64,000 nt of DNA from Olsenella sp. An270 (GCF_002159735.1 NZ_NFJF01000006.1:62001-126000), one strand, 5' to 3'; shown: positions 33,244 through 42,126, counted from the first letter of the stretch. The notes: generated by a model from the letters alone, not told the origin. Made by a program: numbers and translations.

Positions 33244-34194
33244 ATGGGAACGGAGAAGAGCATCGTACTGTTTGAATCGGCGGACGGGTCGGTTGAGCTG
33301 CCGGTGATGCTCGACCCGGCGCGGGAGGACGTCTGGCTGAGCCGCGCGCAGCTTGCGACCCTCTTTGGGCGCGACGTCAAGACCATCGGCAAGCACGTCG
33401 CCAACGCGCTGCGCGAGGAGCTTGCCGGGTCCGAGAATCGAGTTGTCGCAAAATTTGCGACAACTGCCCGGGACGGCAAGACGTACCAGACTGAGCACTA
33501 CAACCTCGACATGGTCCTCTCCGTCGGCTATCGCGTGAAGTCCGCACGCGGTGTGGAGTTTCGCCGCTGGGCGACGGACGTGCTGCGTCGCTACGTCATA
33601 GCCGGACACGCGGCGAACGAGCGACGACTCGAGCAGCTGGGCCAGGTCGCAAAGATCATGGCACGCGTCCCCGAAAGCCTGGAATCCCGCCAGATCCTCG
33701 ACATCGTCCAGAGCTACACCGGGGCACTCGACCTGCTGGACGACTACGACCACCTCTGCGTAACGGCACCCGAGGGCACGCCCGCCGCGCGGGAGATCAC
33801 CTACGAGGAGTGCCGCGAGGTAATCGAGTCCCTGCGCTTTGGTCGGGAGAGCTCGCTCTTTGGCGTGGAGAAGGACGGGTCGTTCAAGGGCGCCATCGGC
33901 AACGTCTTCCAGAGCTTCGACGGACGCGACCTCTATCCCATGCTCGAGGAGAAGGCGGCCCACCTGCTCTACTTCGTGGTGAAGGACCACAGCTTCCTCG
34001 ACGGTAACAAGCGCATCGCTGCTGCGGTCTTCCTGTACTTCCTCGACCGCAACCGGGCGCTCTTCACGCCGGCGGGCGAGAAGGCCATCGACGACAGCGC
34101 GCTCGTGGCCATGACCATCCTCATCGCCGAGTCAAAGCCGGAGGAGAAGGACGTGATGGTGGCGCTCGTGATGCACTTCCTTAAGAGGACGTAA
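33244..34194 (+). CDS. RhuM family protein with C-terminal Fic/Doc domain
   Basis: A 316-residue two-domain protein. The N-terminal RhuM-like part (about residues 15-115) contains DVWLSRAQLATLFGRDVKTI, then YNLDMVLSVGYRVKSARGVEF and FRRWATDVLRRYV. The C-terminal Fic/Doc domain (about 180-315) has HSFLDGNKRIAAAVF (about 249), a full HxFxDGNxR motif, so AMP-transfer or related nucleotide transfer is expected to be possible. Such proteins occur in toxin-antitoxin or defence settings. No antitoxin gene and no inhibitory (S/T)xxxE(G/N) helix was identified. ATG 33244 follows GGAGG; the open frame extends upstream without support. The leader is AT-rich and the gene lies between two matching hairpins. 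Confidence 0.88.
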   Translation: MGTEKSIVLFESADGSVELPVMLDPAREDVWLSRAQLATLFGRDVKTIGKHVANALREELAGSENRVVAKFATTARDGKTYQTEHYNLDMVLSVGYRVKSARGVEFRRWATDVLRRYVIAGHAANERRLEQLGQVAKIMARVPESLESRQILDIVQSYTGALDLLDDYDHLCVTAPEGTPAAREITYEECREVIESLRFGRESSLFGVEKDGSFKGAIGNVFQSFDGRDLYPMLEEKAAHLLYFVVKDHSFLDGNKRIAAAVFLYFLDRNRALFTPAGEKAIDDSALVAMTILIAESKPEEKDVMVALVMHFLKRT

Positions 34195-34198
34195 GGAA

Positions 34199-34239
34199 GC
34201 CGCCCCGACGTCCTTCTCGCAAAGGAACGTCGGGGCGGC
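34199..34239. terminator. Hairpin downstream of the RhuM-Fic gene
   Basis: GCCGCCCCGACGT (34199-34211) pairs with 34227-34239 around 15 bases. The stem and half of the loop equal those of 33134-33172, in the same orientation. It follows the stop codon by 4 bp. Confidence 0.75.
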
Positions 34240-34243
34240 GAAA

Positions 34244-34272
34244 TGATGAAAAGGGACTGTCCCTTTTCATCA
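34244..34272. repeat. 29-bp perfect palindrome at the malic enzyme stop
   Basis: TGATGAAAAGGGAC and its complement flank a single T. The right end supplies the TGA stop of the malic enzyme on the minus strand. The core GGGACTGTCCC recalls the repeats at 23056 and 43762. It could terminate transcription from either side. Confidence 0.75.
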
Positions 34273-35448
34273 CAGGCGGGCGACGCCGGACTTGCGGGCG
34301 GCCTCGGCCACGGCGGCGGCCACGGCGGGCGCCACGCGCTCGTCGAAGGCGCCGGGGATGATGTAGTCGGCGGCGCGGTGCTCGTCGTCGACGAGGCCGG
34401 CGATCGCGTAGGCCGCGGCCTCCATCATGTCGTCGTTGATGTCGGACGCGCGCACGTCGAGGGCGCCGCGGAAGATGCCCGGGAACGCGAGCACGTTGTT
34501 GATCTGGTTGGGGAAGTCGGAGCGGCCCGTGGCTGCCACGGCGGCCCCCGCCGCGAGCGCCTCGTCCGGCATGATCTCCGGCACGGGGTTGGCGCAGGCG
34601 AAGATGATCGGGTCGGCGGCCATGGTGCGGACCATGTCCTGGGTGAGCACGCCCGGGGCGGAGACGCCCACGAAGACGTCGGCGCCCTTGACGGCGTCGG
34701 CAAGGCTGCCCTTCACGCCCTCGCGGTTGGTCCACGTGGCGATCTCGGCCTTCTCGGGGTTGAGGCCCTCGCGGCCCTCGTAGATGGCGCCCGTGCGGTC
34801 GCAGATGATGACGTCCTTCACGCCCATGCGCTGCATGAGTTTGGCAATGGAGATGCCCGCGGCGCCGGCGCCGGAGAAGACCACGCGCACGTCGGAGAGC
34901 GCACGACCCGTGAGGCGGCACGCGTTGATGAGCGCGGCGCAGGTCACGACCGCGGTGCCGTGCTGGTCGTCGTGGAAGACGGGGATGTCGCAGACCTCCT
35001 TGAGGCGGCGCTCGATCTCGAAGCAGCGCGGCGCGGAGATGTCCTCGAGGTTGACGCCGCCGAAGCTGCCGGCGATGAGCTCGACGGTGCGGACGATCTC
35101 GTCCACGTCCTTGGAGCGCACGCACAGGGGGAACGCGTCCACGTCGGCGAAGGTCTTGAACAGGGCGCACTTGCCCTCCATGACCGGCATGCCCGCCTCG
35201 GGGCCGATGTCACCGAGACCCAGCACCGCGGTGCCGTCCGTGACGACGGCCACGAGGTTGCCGCGGCGGGTGTAGGTGTAGGAGTCCTCCACGTTCTCGG
35301 AGATCTTGAGGCACGGCTCGGCGACGCCCGGCGTGTAGGCCACGGCCAGCTCCTCCGGCGTGGTGATCGGCGCGCGGGTGATCACCTCGATCTTGCCCTG
35401 CCACTCCCTGTGCTTGTCCAGCGCGTACTGCTTGGCGTCCTCAGCCAT
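34270..35448 (-). CDS. Malic enzyme, NAD(P)-dependent
   Basis: A 392-residue short-form malic enzyme that decarboxylates malate to pyruvate and CO2 with reduction of NAD(P). The N-terminal domain has ITTPEELAVAYTPGVAEPCL and VVTDGTAVLGLGDIGPEAG. FHDDQHGTAVV carries metal-binding Asp residues, and the Rossmann motif FSGAGAAGISIAKL follows. DRTGAIYEGREGL and SDFPNQINNVLAFPG are family signatures. The phosphotransacetylase domain of MaeB-type enzymes is absent. The cofactor cannot be assigned with certainty. The stop codon lies inside a perfect palindrome. ATG 35448 starts MAEDAKQYAL. Confidence 0.95.
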   Translation of the reverse strand: MAEDAKQYALDKHREWQGKIEVITRAPITTPEELAVAYTPGVAEPCLKISENVEDSYTYTRRGNLVAVVTDGTAVLGLGDIGPEAGMPVMEGKCALFKTFADVDAFPLCVRSKDVDEIVRTVELIAGSFGGVNLEDISAPRCFEIERRLKEVCDIPVFHDDQHGTAVVTCAALINACRLTGRALSDVRVVFSGAGAAGISIAKLMQRMGVKDVIICDRTGAIYEGREGLNPEKAEIATWTNREGVKGSLADAVKGADVFVGVSAPGVLTQDMVRTMAADPIIFACANPVPEIMPDEALAAGAAVAATGRSDFPNQINNVLAFPGIFRGALDVRASDINDDMMEAAAYAIAGLVDDEHRAADYIIPGAFDERVAPAVAAAVAEAARKSGVARL

Positions 35449-35538
35449 GGATGCTCCTATCTCGCGGGCCGGCCACCGCCGGCCAAATACACACCGACTG
35501 CAAGTCTAATCCTACGGAGCGCCGTTGTGGGCCACGAC

Positions 35539-36069
35539 TCAACCCAGCGAGATCGCGCCCAGCCATCCCCAGCGCGGCTCGCATGCCACGCCGTACGCGG
35601 AGAGCCAGGGGGCGAGAGGAACCGCGCGCACGCGACCGCCCGCGCAGTCCATCACGCGGCCGTCGCCCACATAGAGCCCCACGTGCCCGTGGTCCCACCC
35701 GTCGGCGACGTACGGGTGCCTCGCAACCGCGCAGACCATCCCGACGAGCAGGTCGCGCGTGTCCGTGAGGTGACAGAACCCGTCGTAGACCTCGCGCGCG
35801 TCGCCGCTCACGTAACCCAGGCCCAGCCTCGAGAACGCACGCTCGACCCACGCCGCGCACAGGCCCTCGCCCATCGCGGCGGTGCCGCAGGCGCACTCGA
35901 CCAGCCGCCGCTGGAGCGTCCCGGCCTCCATCAGCGCCTGCGGCTCGTGGCCGACGGGCACCCCGCGCCAGGCGGGCTGCCCAAAGGTCGTGGTCACGCC
36001 GTCGGCGGCAAGAAGCCCGCGCTCGCCCAGCGCCGACAGCACGCTCAGCCGCTCGTCCCCCTCGCTCAT
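35539..36069 (-). CDS. NlpC/P60-like protein without signal peptide
   Basis: A 176-residue protein resembling the NlpC/P60 cysteine peptidase fold. GEGLCAAWVERAFSRLGLGY (about residues 66-85) gives the likely catalytic Cys at the start of a helix, and WDHGHVGLYVGDGRVMDCAG (about 125-144) the His strand. There is no signal peptide, so it is either cytoplasmic or delivered by another route; the protein may be a CHAP-like regulator rather than a wall hydrolase. ATG 36069 follows GGGGAGG. Upstream codons in the same frame overlap the galE leader and are not used. Divergent from galE. Confidence 0.75.
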   Translation of the reverse strand: MSEGDERLSVLSALGERGLLAADGVTTTFGQPAWRGVPVGHEPQALMEAGTLQRRLVECACGTAAMGEGLCAAWVERAFSRLGLGYVSGDAREVYDGFCHLTDTRDLLVGMVCAVARHPYVADGWDHGHVGLYVGDGRVMDCAGGRVRAVPLAPWLSAYGVACEPRWGWLGAISLG

Positions 36070-36202
36070 GCCGCCTCCCCGCGAAGCGCCGTTCGCCAAT
36101 TGCCGGGCACCCGTGGCGTCCGTGCCCCGGCACGGACGTATACTAGAAGATGGCGGAAATCGGAGCAAAGCGCTCGAGGCGCCCCACGGGAAAGGACCCA
36201 GC

Positions 36203-37258
36203 ATGAGTGAGAAGATCGCGCCCCAGGACACCTGCGTGCTCGTGACCGGCGGCGCCGGGTTCATCGGCAGCCACACCGTCGTGGAGCTCCTCCAGGCCGG
36301 CTATCAGGTCGTCATCGTGGACGACCTCTCCAACGCCTCCGTCAAGGTGCTCGACCGCATCAAGACGATCGTGGGCGACGAGGCCGCTGCGCGCATGACC
36401 TTCTACGAGGCCGACGTCAACGACCGCGCCGCGCTCGCCAAGATCTTCGACGCGCACCACCCCAGCCGCGTCATCCACTTCGCCGGCTACAAGGCCGTGG
36501 GCGAGTCGGTCACCAAGCCCGTCGAGTACTACTCCAACAACATCGGCAACACCCTCACGCTGGTGGACGTCATGCGCGAGCACGGCTGCAAGTCCATCAT
36601 CTTCTCCAGCTCCGCCACCGTCTACGGCGACCCGGACTCCCTGCCGCTCACCGAGGCGAGCCCCAAGAAGCCCGCGACCAACCCCTACGGCTGGACCAAG
36701 TGGATGATCGAGCAGATCCTCACCGACCTCCACACCGCGGACCCCGAGTGGGACGTCGTCCTTCTCCGCTACTTCAACCCCATCGGCGCGCACCCCTCGG
36801 GCCTCATGGGCGAGGACCCCAAGGGCATCCCCAACAACCTGGTGCCCTACGTCGCACAGACCGCCATCGGCAAGCGCGACGCCGTGCACGTCTTTGGCAA
36901 CGACTACGACACCCCCGACGGCACGGGCGTGCGCGACTACATCCACGTCGTGGACCTCGCGCGCGGCCACGTGGCGGCGCTCGCGTGGATGAACGGACGC
37001 GAGGGCGTTGAGGTCTTCAACCTGGGCACGGGAACGGGAACCTCGGTCCTGCAGATCATCGAGGCCTTCTCCAAGGCCTGCGGCCACGAGATCCCCTACG
37101 TCATCGAGCCGCGCCGCGCCGGCGACGTCACCGCCAACTACGCCGACTGCTCCAAGGCCCGCGAGCTCATGGGATGGGAAGCGCAGTTCGACATCGAGGA
37201 CATGTGCCGCGACTCCTGGAACTGGCAGTCCAACAACCCCAACGGCTACGAGGGATAG
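36203..37258 (+). CDS. galE: UDP-glucose 4-epimerase
   Basis: GalE interconverts UDP-glucose and UDP-galactose with bound NAD. The 351-residue extended SDR protein starts with the Rossmann motif TGGAGFIGSH, has VDDLSNAS as the NAD-ribose contact, SSSATVYG with the catalytic Ser and Thr, and the YxxxK pair in NPYGWTKWMIEQ. RYFNPIGAH and GTGVRDYIHVVDLA are GalE signatures. Trp within YxxxK (YGWTK) is less usual than Arg or Lys. ATG 36203 follows AAAGGA. The polyprenyl synthase gene starts 15 bp downstream. Confidence 0.96.
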   Translation: MSEKIAPQDTCVLVTGGAGFIGSHTVVELLQAGYQVVIVDDLSNASVKVLDRIKTIVGDEAAARMTFYEADVNDRAALAKIFDAHHPSRVIHFAGYKAVGESVTKPVEYYSNNIGNTLTLVDVMREHGCKSIIFSSSATVYGDPDSLPLTEASPKKPATNPYGWTKWMIEQILTDLHTADPEWDVVLLRYFNPIGAHPSGLMGEDPKGIPNNLVPYVAQTAIGKRDAVHVFGNDYDTPDGTGVRDYIHVVDLARGHVAALAWMNGREGVEVFNLGTGTGTSVLQIIEAFSKACGHEIPYVIEPRRAGDVTANYADCSKARELMGWEAQFDIEDMCRDSWNWQSNNPNGYEG

Positions 37259-37273
37259 GCGGACGAGAAGAAC

Positions 37274-38317
37274 ATGGCAGGCTCCTTCGTCGACTATCTG
37301 ACGCGTCGCCTCCCGCTCGTCGAGCGGGCGCTCGCGGGCTCCTCGGGATCGGCACTCACGGACGGCCCCGTCGCGGGCGACCTCGAGCGCTACCTCTACC
37401 GGCCGCTGGAGCGCTTCACCGCGAGCGGCGGCAAGCGCGTGCGTCCCGTGCTCTGCCTGCTGGGCGCCGAGGCGGCGGGGGGCGACCCCGAGGCCGCGCT
37501 CTCGTGCGCGGTGGCCGTCGAGCTCTTCCAGAGCGCGGCCCTCATCCACGATGACATCGCCGACGAGGGCGAGCTGCGCCGCGGCGAGCCGTGCCTGCAC
37601 CGCGTGGAGGGCACCGGGCTGGCGATAAACGCCGGCGACCTGGCGCTCACCCGCGTCTTCGAGGCCATCCTCTCCGACGAGCGCCTCGACGCCGAGCGCA
37701 CGGCGACCGTGCTCGCCGAGGTGGCCCGCATGGAGCGCCACACCCTCGAGGGCCAGGCGCTCGACCTCGGCTGGGTCCGCGACGGGCGCTGGGACGTCAC
37801 GCCCGACGACTACCTCTACATGGTGCGCAGCAAGACCGCGTGGTACACGGTCGCCAGCCCGCTGCGCCTGGGCGCGCTCGCCGCGGGCGGCCCGCGCGAG
37901 ACGGCCGACGGCCTCGAGCGGGTGGGCCTGCCCGCCGGCCTGGCCTTCCAGCTGCAGGACGACCTGCTCAACCTCGTGGGAGACGCCGAGGCGCAGGGCA
38001 AGGACTTCCGCTCCGACATCACCGAGGGCAAGCGCACGCTCGCCGTGGTCTGGGCCCTCGCCCACCTGGGGGACGCCGATCGCGACGAGCTCGTCGCCCT
38101 TCTCGGCTCCCACGTCACGGGCACGGCCGAGAAGGACCGCGCGGTCGGGCTCATCGAGCGCGGCGGGGGCGTCGAGCGGTGCCGCGAGCTCGCGCGGGAG
38201 TGCGCCGACGAGGCCAGGGGCGCGGCGGACGATCTCGCGCGGGACGGTCGCATCTCGGTTGAGGCTCGCGACCTTCTGTGCTCTATGGCAGACTTCTTCG
38301 TGGAGCGCGCGAGCTAG
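37274..38317 (+). CDS. Polyprenyl (trans-isoprenyl) diphosphate synthase
   Basis: An all-trans prenyl chain elongase of 347 residues that condenses isopentenyl diphosphate with allylic diphosphates. GGKRVRP (about residue 52), the first Asp-rich motif in ALIHDDIADEGELRRG (about 91) and the second in FQLQDDLLNLVGDAEAQGKD (about 229) are present, with the Lys of YMVRSKTAWY. The residues before the first motif (ELFQSAALIHDD) suggest medium to long products, so geranylgeranyl or longer is more likely than farnesyl, but length cannot be fixed. The first motif has a DDxxD spacing. ATG 37274 is directly preceded by GACGAGAAGAAC. Confidence 0.93.
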   Translation: MAGSFVDYLTRRLPLVERALAGSSGSALTDGPVAGDLERYLYRPLERFTASGGKRVRPVLCLLGAEAAGGDPEAALSCAVAVELFQSAALIHDDIADEGELRRGEPCLHRVEGTGLAINAGDLALTRVFEAILSDERLDAERTATVLAEVARMERHTLEGQALDLGWVRDGRWDVTPDDYLYMVRSKTAWYTVASPLRLGALAAGGPRETADGLERVGLPAGLAFQLQDDLLNLVGDAEAQGKDFRSDITEGKRTLAVVWALAHLGDADRDELVALLGSHVTGTAEKDRAVGLIERGGGVERCRELARECADEARGAADDLARDGRISVEARDLLCSMADFFVERAS

Positions 38318-38344
38318 GACGCGCCCGCGAGTACGGGAGAGACG

Positions 38345-39262
38345 ATGGAAACGATACGCGAGGGAGCGACGGGCGCAGCCGTCGAGGACATTCAGGAGCG
38401 GCTGACGTCGCTCGGGTACGCGATCGAGGAGTCGGAGCGCGAGGAGTGCTCCTTCGGTCGCTCCACGGCCACGGCGGTCGCGCGCTTCAGGCTCGACCAC
38501 GGGCTCTCGCTCGGCGACGCCGTCGACGGGCCCACGTGGGCGGTTCTCGTCGACGAGGGCTACCAGCTCGGCGACCGCACGCTCTACCTGCGACTCCCCA
38601 ACTTCCACGGCAACGACGTCCGCCAGCTCCAGGAGCGCCTCAACGTGCTCGGCTTCTCCTGCGGGCCCGCCGACGGCGTCTACGGCGTGCACACCGAGGC
38701 GGCGGTGAAGCTCTTCCAGGAGAGCATCGGCGCCCTCGCGGACGGCATGGCGTTCCAGGACACCTTCGACGCCGTCGAGCGCCTGCGTCACGTCTGGGCC
38801 GGCAAGCCCGCCGACGGCCCGCACCCCCAGGGGTCCATGGGCTTCGCGCGCGCCGCGAGCGTGCTCGAGAGCGCCGGCATCGCCATCACGGCCGACGACC
38901 CCATCTCGCGCAACGTGGCCGGGCGCCTCTGGAACCTCGCCCACGCCACCGTGGACGACTGCGCCCTCGAGCTCGTGGACGACCCCGAGGCCGCCGGCGA
39001 CGACACCCGCGTCCTTATCGTCCTCTCGACCGAGCCCCTGCCCGAGAACGTGGCCGCGGGCATGGGAAACCTCGTCCTCGACGACTTTGACACGCTGCCG
39101 CGGCGCCTTCGCTCGGCGATTCAGAGCTCCCCGGCCTCGCCGCGCGCCGTCCGAATCGAGCTCCCGGTGGGAACGGGCGCGTTCACGATGAGCGACGCGC
39201 AGACCTTTGCCGTGCTCCTGCTCGACGCCGTCTGCGCCGCGTTCGACCACCTCGAGCTGTAA
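38345..39262 (+). CDS. Protein with two peptidoglycan-binding-like domains
   Basis: A 305-residue protein with two N-terminal PG_binding_1 repeats. One covers residues 3-70 (EGATGAAVEDIQERLTSLGY) and one 85-150 (NDVRQLQERLNVLGFSCGPA, then DGVYGVHTEAAVKLFQ). The C-terminal half (about 165-305) resembles the amidase-like region that follows such repeats (LIVLSTEPLP, DAQTFAVLLLDAV), but no catalytic zinc residues are evident. No signal peptide is seen, so wall location is doubtful. It lies in a plus-strand run after galE and the prenyl synthase with a 27-bp gap. Confidence 0.8.
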   Translation: METIREGATGAAVEDIQERLTSLGYAIEESEREECSFGRSTATAVARFRLDHGLSLGDAVDGPTWAVLVDEGYQLGDRTLYLRLPNFHGNDVRQLQERLNVLGFSCGPADGVYGVHTEAAVKLFQESIGALADGMAFQDTFDAVERLRHVWAGKPADGPHPQGSMGFARAASVLESAGIAITADDPISRNVAGRLWNLAHATVDDCALELVDDPEAAGDDTRVLIVLSTEPLPENVAAGMGNLVLDDFDTLPRRLRSAIQSSPASPRAVRIELPVGTGAFTMSDAQTFAVLLLDAVCAAFDHLEL

Positions 39263-39306
39263 GCGGGTCATCTGGGGAGCGCCCCAGCCGACAGACGGGA
39301 GGGCCC

Positions 39307-40548
39307 ATGTTCAGCCCGTTCAGAGACGCCAACGGGGCGCCCAAGCGCCTCGCCGAGGTGGCCTGGGACGACCTCGCGCAGCTCGCGGACCTCGACGAGG
39401 GCTTCGTCCTTGAGTTCAAGCGCGAGTACGGGCCCTCCGTCCAGCGCAAGATCCCCAAGATCGTGGCGTCGTTCGCCAACTCGCGCGGCGGCTGGCTCGT
39501 GATCGGCGTCGACGACGACACCCACGCCGTCTGCCCCGTCGCACGTCGCAGCGCCGACTTCGGGCAGATCATCGGCGAGCTCTGCCGCCGGCACGTCTCG
39601 CCCGCGCCGGCCTTCGACGTGCGCTTCCTGCCCGACCCCGCCGACGAGTCCCAGGGGGTTGTCATCGTCCGCGTCGCCGAGGGCGACTTCCCGCCCTACA
39701 TCGCCGACGGCGTGGTCGAGATTCGCGAGGGCTCCACGTCGGGCCCCGCCACGGGCGCCTCCCTCGTGGAGCTCTACGGCAAGGCCACCGGACGCCGCCA
39801 CGAGATCGCGCAGTTCTGCAACAGGACCGTCTTCTACCCGTCCGCAGGTCCCGACGGCAGGCCGCTGCCCCTCTTTGACCTCTACCTCTACCACCTGGGG
39901 CGTCCCGAGGGCACCCCCTCGCGCGAGGAGGTCGCGACCCACGTGGAGGCCATGCGCGCCGTCTTCGCCGACCAGCACCTCGACTGCCACGTGAGTCACG
40001 CCCACGACTCCCTCATCATCCGCAACGCCCTCCCGGCGGGCCCCGCCGACACCCACTCGGCGATCGAGCTCTTTGGCGACGAGTCGATGAAGCTCACGGT
40101 CCCGGCCGTCCTTCTCGACGACGCCCGCCGCGCGCGGGCGCTGGCCAGCATGCGCCGGCTCGGGCTCTTCTCGGCGAACGAGGAGCGCCTCATAGACGCC
40201 CGGGCCACGCTGCGCCGCGTCTCTCGCATGGCGTCGCTGCTCGACCGCTACGTGCGTCGGCGCGAGATTGCCTGGCAGGAGTACGCCGTCGCCTACGAGC
40301 TGGAGAACATGGCCGGAATCATCCTCTGGAGCGACAGCCCCGTCTACCGTGACTACGTCGCCGAGCGGGGGCTGCTCTCGTGCGGGACCACCGACTGCCG
40401 CAGCCGCGTGCGCTACCTCGACGACGGCGAGCACGACTCCTTCCGCGCCCGGCAGTTCGCGGGCAGCCACTTCTTCGAGGCGTGCGGCCTGCCGCTCGGC
40501 TCCCCCGACCCGCAGGACAACGCCCTCGTGGACGCCCTGCTCCGCTGA
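39307..40548 (+). CDS. AlbA_2 (Schlafen-type) domain protein
   Basis: A 413-residue protein whose N-terminal 140 residues are an AlbA_2 domain. LDEGFVLEFKREYG, KIVASFANSRGGWLVIGVDD and GVVIVRVAEGDFPPYIADG are the usual conserved segments. AlbA_2 domains occur in predicted transcriptional regulators and in nucleic-acid-directed or defence proteins. The C-terminal 250 residues match nothing I recognise and have no ATPase domain, so this is not the common AlbA_2-ATPase type. It ends 49 bp before tRNA-Gln. ATG 39307 follows GGGAGG. Confidence 0.8.
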   Translation: MFSPFRDANGAPKRLAEVAWDDLAQLADLDEGFVLEFKREYGPSVQRKIPKIVASFANSRGGWLVIGVDDDTHAVCPVARRSADFGQIIGELCRRHVSPAPAFDVRFLPDPADESQGVVIVRVAEGDFPPYIADGVVEIREGSTSGPATGASLVELYGKATGRRHEIAQFCNRTVFYPSAGPDGRPLPLFDLYLYHLGRPEGTPSREEVATHVEAMRAVFADQHLDCHVSHAHDSLIIRNALPAGPADTHSAIELFGDESMKLTVPAVLLDDARRARALASMRRLGLFSANEERLIDARATLRRVSRMASLLDRYVRRREIAWQEYAVAYELENMAGIILWSDSPVYRDYVAERGLLSCGTTDCRSRVRYLDDGEHDSFRARQFAGSHFFEACGLPLGSPDPQDNALVDALLR

Positions 40549-40597
40549 CCGCCCGCCCCGACCGGCCGCTTCCTGCTACAATTGGCCCCGGCGGCAC

Positions 40598-40672
40598 AGG
40601 GGTATCGTCCAATGGTTAGGACAGTGGTTTTTGGTGCCATCAATGTGGGTTCGAATCCTACTACCCCTGCCA
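40598..40672 (+). tRNA. tRNA-Gln (anticodon TTG)
   Basis: The 75-nt sequence including encoded CCA folds as a standard cloverleaf. AGGGGTA pairs with TACCCCT, the D arm is GTCC/GGAC, the anticodon loop is TTTTGGT with TTG at 34-36, and GTGGGTTCGAATCCTAC is the T arm. A TACAAT (40577-40582) is a likely -10. It reads CAA glutamine codons. Confidence 0.96.
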
Positions 40673-40731
40673 CCGCTGCCTCGCGTTATCATGTTTGTGT
40701 AAGGGACTCACGCGTCGCTTGGAGGCTACCT

Positions 40732-42126
40732 ATGCCCATGACCGCGATCGTCCTCGCTGCCGGCGAGGGAACGCGCATGAAGTCCCGTCACCCCAAGGTC
40801 ATGCACAAGCTTCTCGACCGTCCGCTCGTCTCCTGGGTCACGCGCGCCGCGCGCGAGGCCGGGGCCGAGCGCATCGTCGTGGTCGTGGGGCATGGCGCCG
40901 ACGAGGTGCGGGCACATCTTGCAAACGAGAAGTACGTCGAGTGCGTCGAGCAGACGGAGCGCCTGGGCACCGGCCACGCCGTGCGCGTCGCCCTCGAGGG
41001 CGCCCACGTCACCGAGGGGCCCGTCGTGATCCTGAACGGCGACCTGCCGCTCATCGAGCCCGCCACCGTCCGCGCCTTCGCGGACTCCGTCGCCGACGGC
41101 GGCCACGCCGCCGCCATCCTCACGATGACGCCGCCCGACCCGTACGGCTACGGCCGCGTCGAGCTCGCCGAGGACGGGACCGTCGCGCGCATCGTCGAGC
41201 AGAAGGACTGCACGCCCGAGCAGGCCGCGCAGCTCACCGAGTGCAACGCCGGCTGCTACGCCTTCGACGGCGCCCTTCTCGCCGCGCACATCGGCGAGGT
41301 GGGCAACGACAACGCCCAGCACGAGTACTACCTCCCCGACATGGTGGAGATTCTGCGCGGCCACGGCCACGCCACCACGATCGTCCACTGCGAGGACTAC
41401 CGCGAGGGCCTCGGCGCCAACAACCGCTCCCAGCTCGCGGAGCTCACGCGCCTCGCGCAGGAGCGCATCAACGAGCGCCTGATGGACGAGGGCGTCACCA
41501 TGCTCGACCCGCGCACGGTCTGGGTGGGCCCCGACGTCACCGTGGGCCGCGACACGGTTCTTCTCCCCATGACCATGCTCTGGGGGAAGACGAGCGTGGG
41601 CGAGGAGTGCACGGTCGGCCCCAACACGCGCCTCACCGACTGCACCGTCGCCGACCACGTGTCCCTCGAGGAGACCGTGGGCGTTGACGTGACCATAGAC
41701 GAGGGCGTCACCTGCGGCCCGCGCGCGTACCTGCGCGGCGGCGCGCACGTGCTGGCCGGCGCCCACGTGGGCACGCACGTGGAGATCAAGAACTCCACGA
41801 TCGGCAAGGGCTCCAAGGTGCCGCACCTCTCCTACATTGGCGACTGCACGATGGGCGCCGGCGTCAACATCGGCGGTGGCTCCATCACCTGCAACTACGA
41901 CGGCGTGCACAAGAACCGCACCACGATCGGCGACAACGTCTTCGTGGGGTCCGACACCATGATGGTCGCGCCCGTCACGATCGGCGACGGCGCGCTCGTG
42001 GGCGCCAGCTCCTGCGTCACCGCGGACGTCCCTGCCGACGCGCTCTACCTCGAGCGCGCCGAGCAGCGCATCGTAGAGGGGTACGCCGCGAGGCGACTCG
42101 AGAGACTCAAGAGAGACGAGGCCTAG
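40732..42126 (+). CDS. glmU: Bifunctional N-acetylglucosamine-1-phosphate uridyltransferase/glucosamine-1-phosphate acetyltransferase
   Basis: GlmU makes UDP-GlcNAc by acetylating glucosamine 1-phosphate and adding UMP, supplying the wall precursors used by MurB upstream in the pathway. The N-terminal pyrophosphorylase (residues 1-230) opens TAIVLAAGEGTRMKSRHPKV, with LNGDLPLI and NAGCYAFD. The C-terminal left-handed beta helix (about 250-450) contains hexapeptide repeats, KNSTIGKGSKVPHLSYIGD and GGGSITCNYDG. Length 464 is normal. ATG 40732 is 6 bp from GGAGG; ATG 40738 is too far. Its stop codon abuts the prs start. Confidence 0.97.
   Translation: MPMTAIVLAAGEGTRMKSRHPKVMHKLLDRPLVSWVTRAAREAGAERIVVVVGHGADEVRAHLANEKYVECVEQTERLGTGHAVRVALEGAHVTEGPVVILNGDLPLIEPATVRAFADSVADGGHAAAILTMTPPDPYGYGRVELAEDGTVARIVEQKDCTPEQAAQLTECNAGCYAFDGALLAAHIGEVGNDNAQHEYYLPDMVEILRGHGHATTIVHCEDYREGLGANNRSQLAELTRLAQERINERLMDEGVTMLDPRTVWVGPDVTVGRDTVLLPMTMLWGKTSVGEECTVGPNTRLTDCTVADHVSLEETVGVDVTIDEGVTCGPRAYLRGGAHVLAGAHVGTHVEIKNSTIGKGSKVPHLSYIGDCTMGAGVNIGGGSITCNYDGVHKNRTTIGDNVFVGSDTMMVAPVTIGDGALVGASSCVTADVPADALYLERAEQRIVEGYAARRLERLKRDEA

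Noticed and set aside
40598-40672. tRNA-Gln as the attachment site of an integrated element
   Set aside because: No integrase, duplicated tRNA end or change of composition was found on either side; glmU-prs-pth directly follows.
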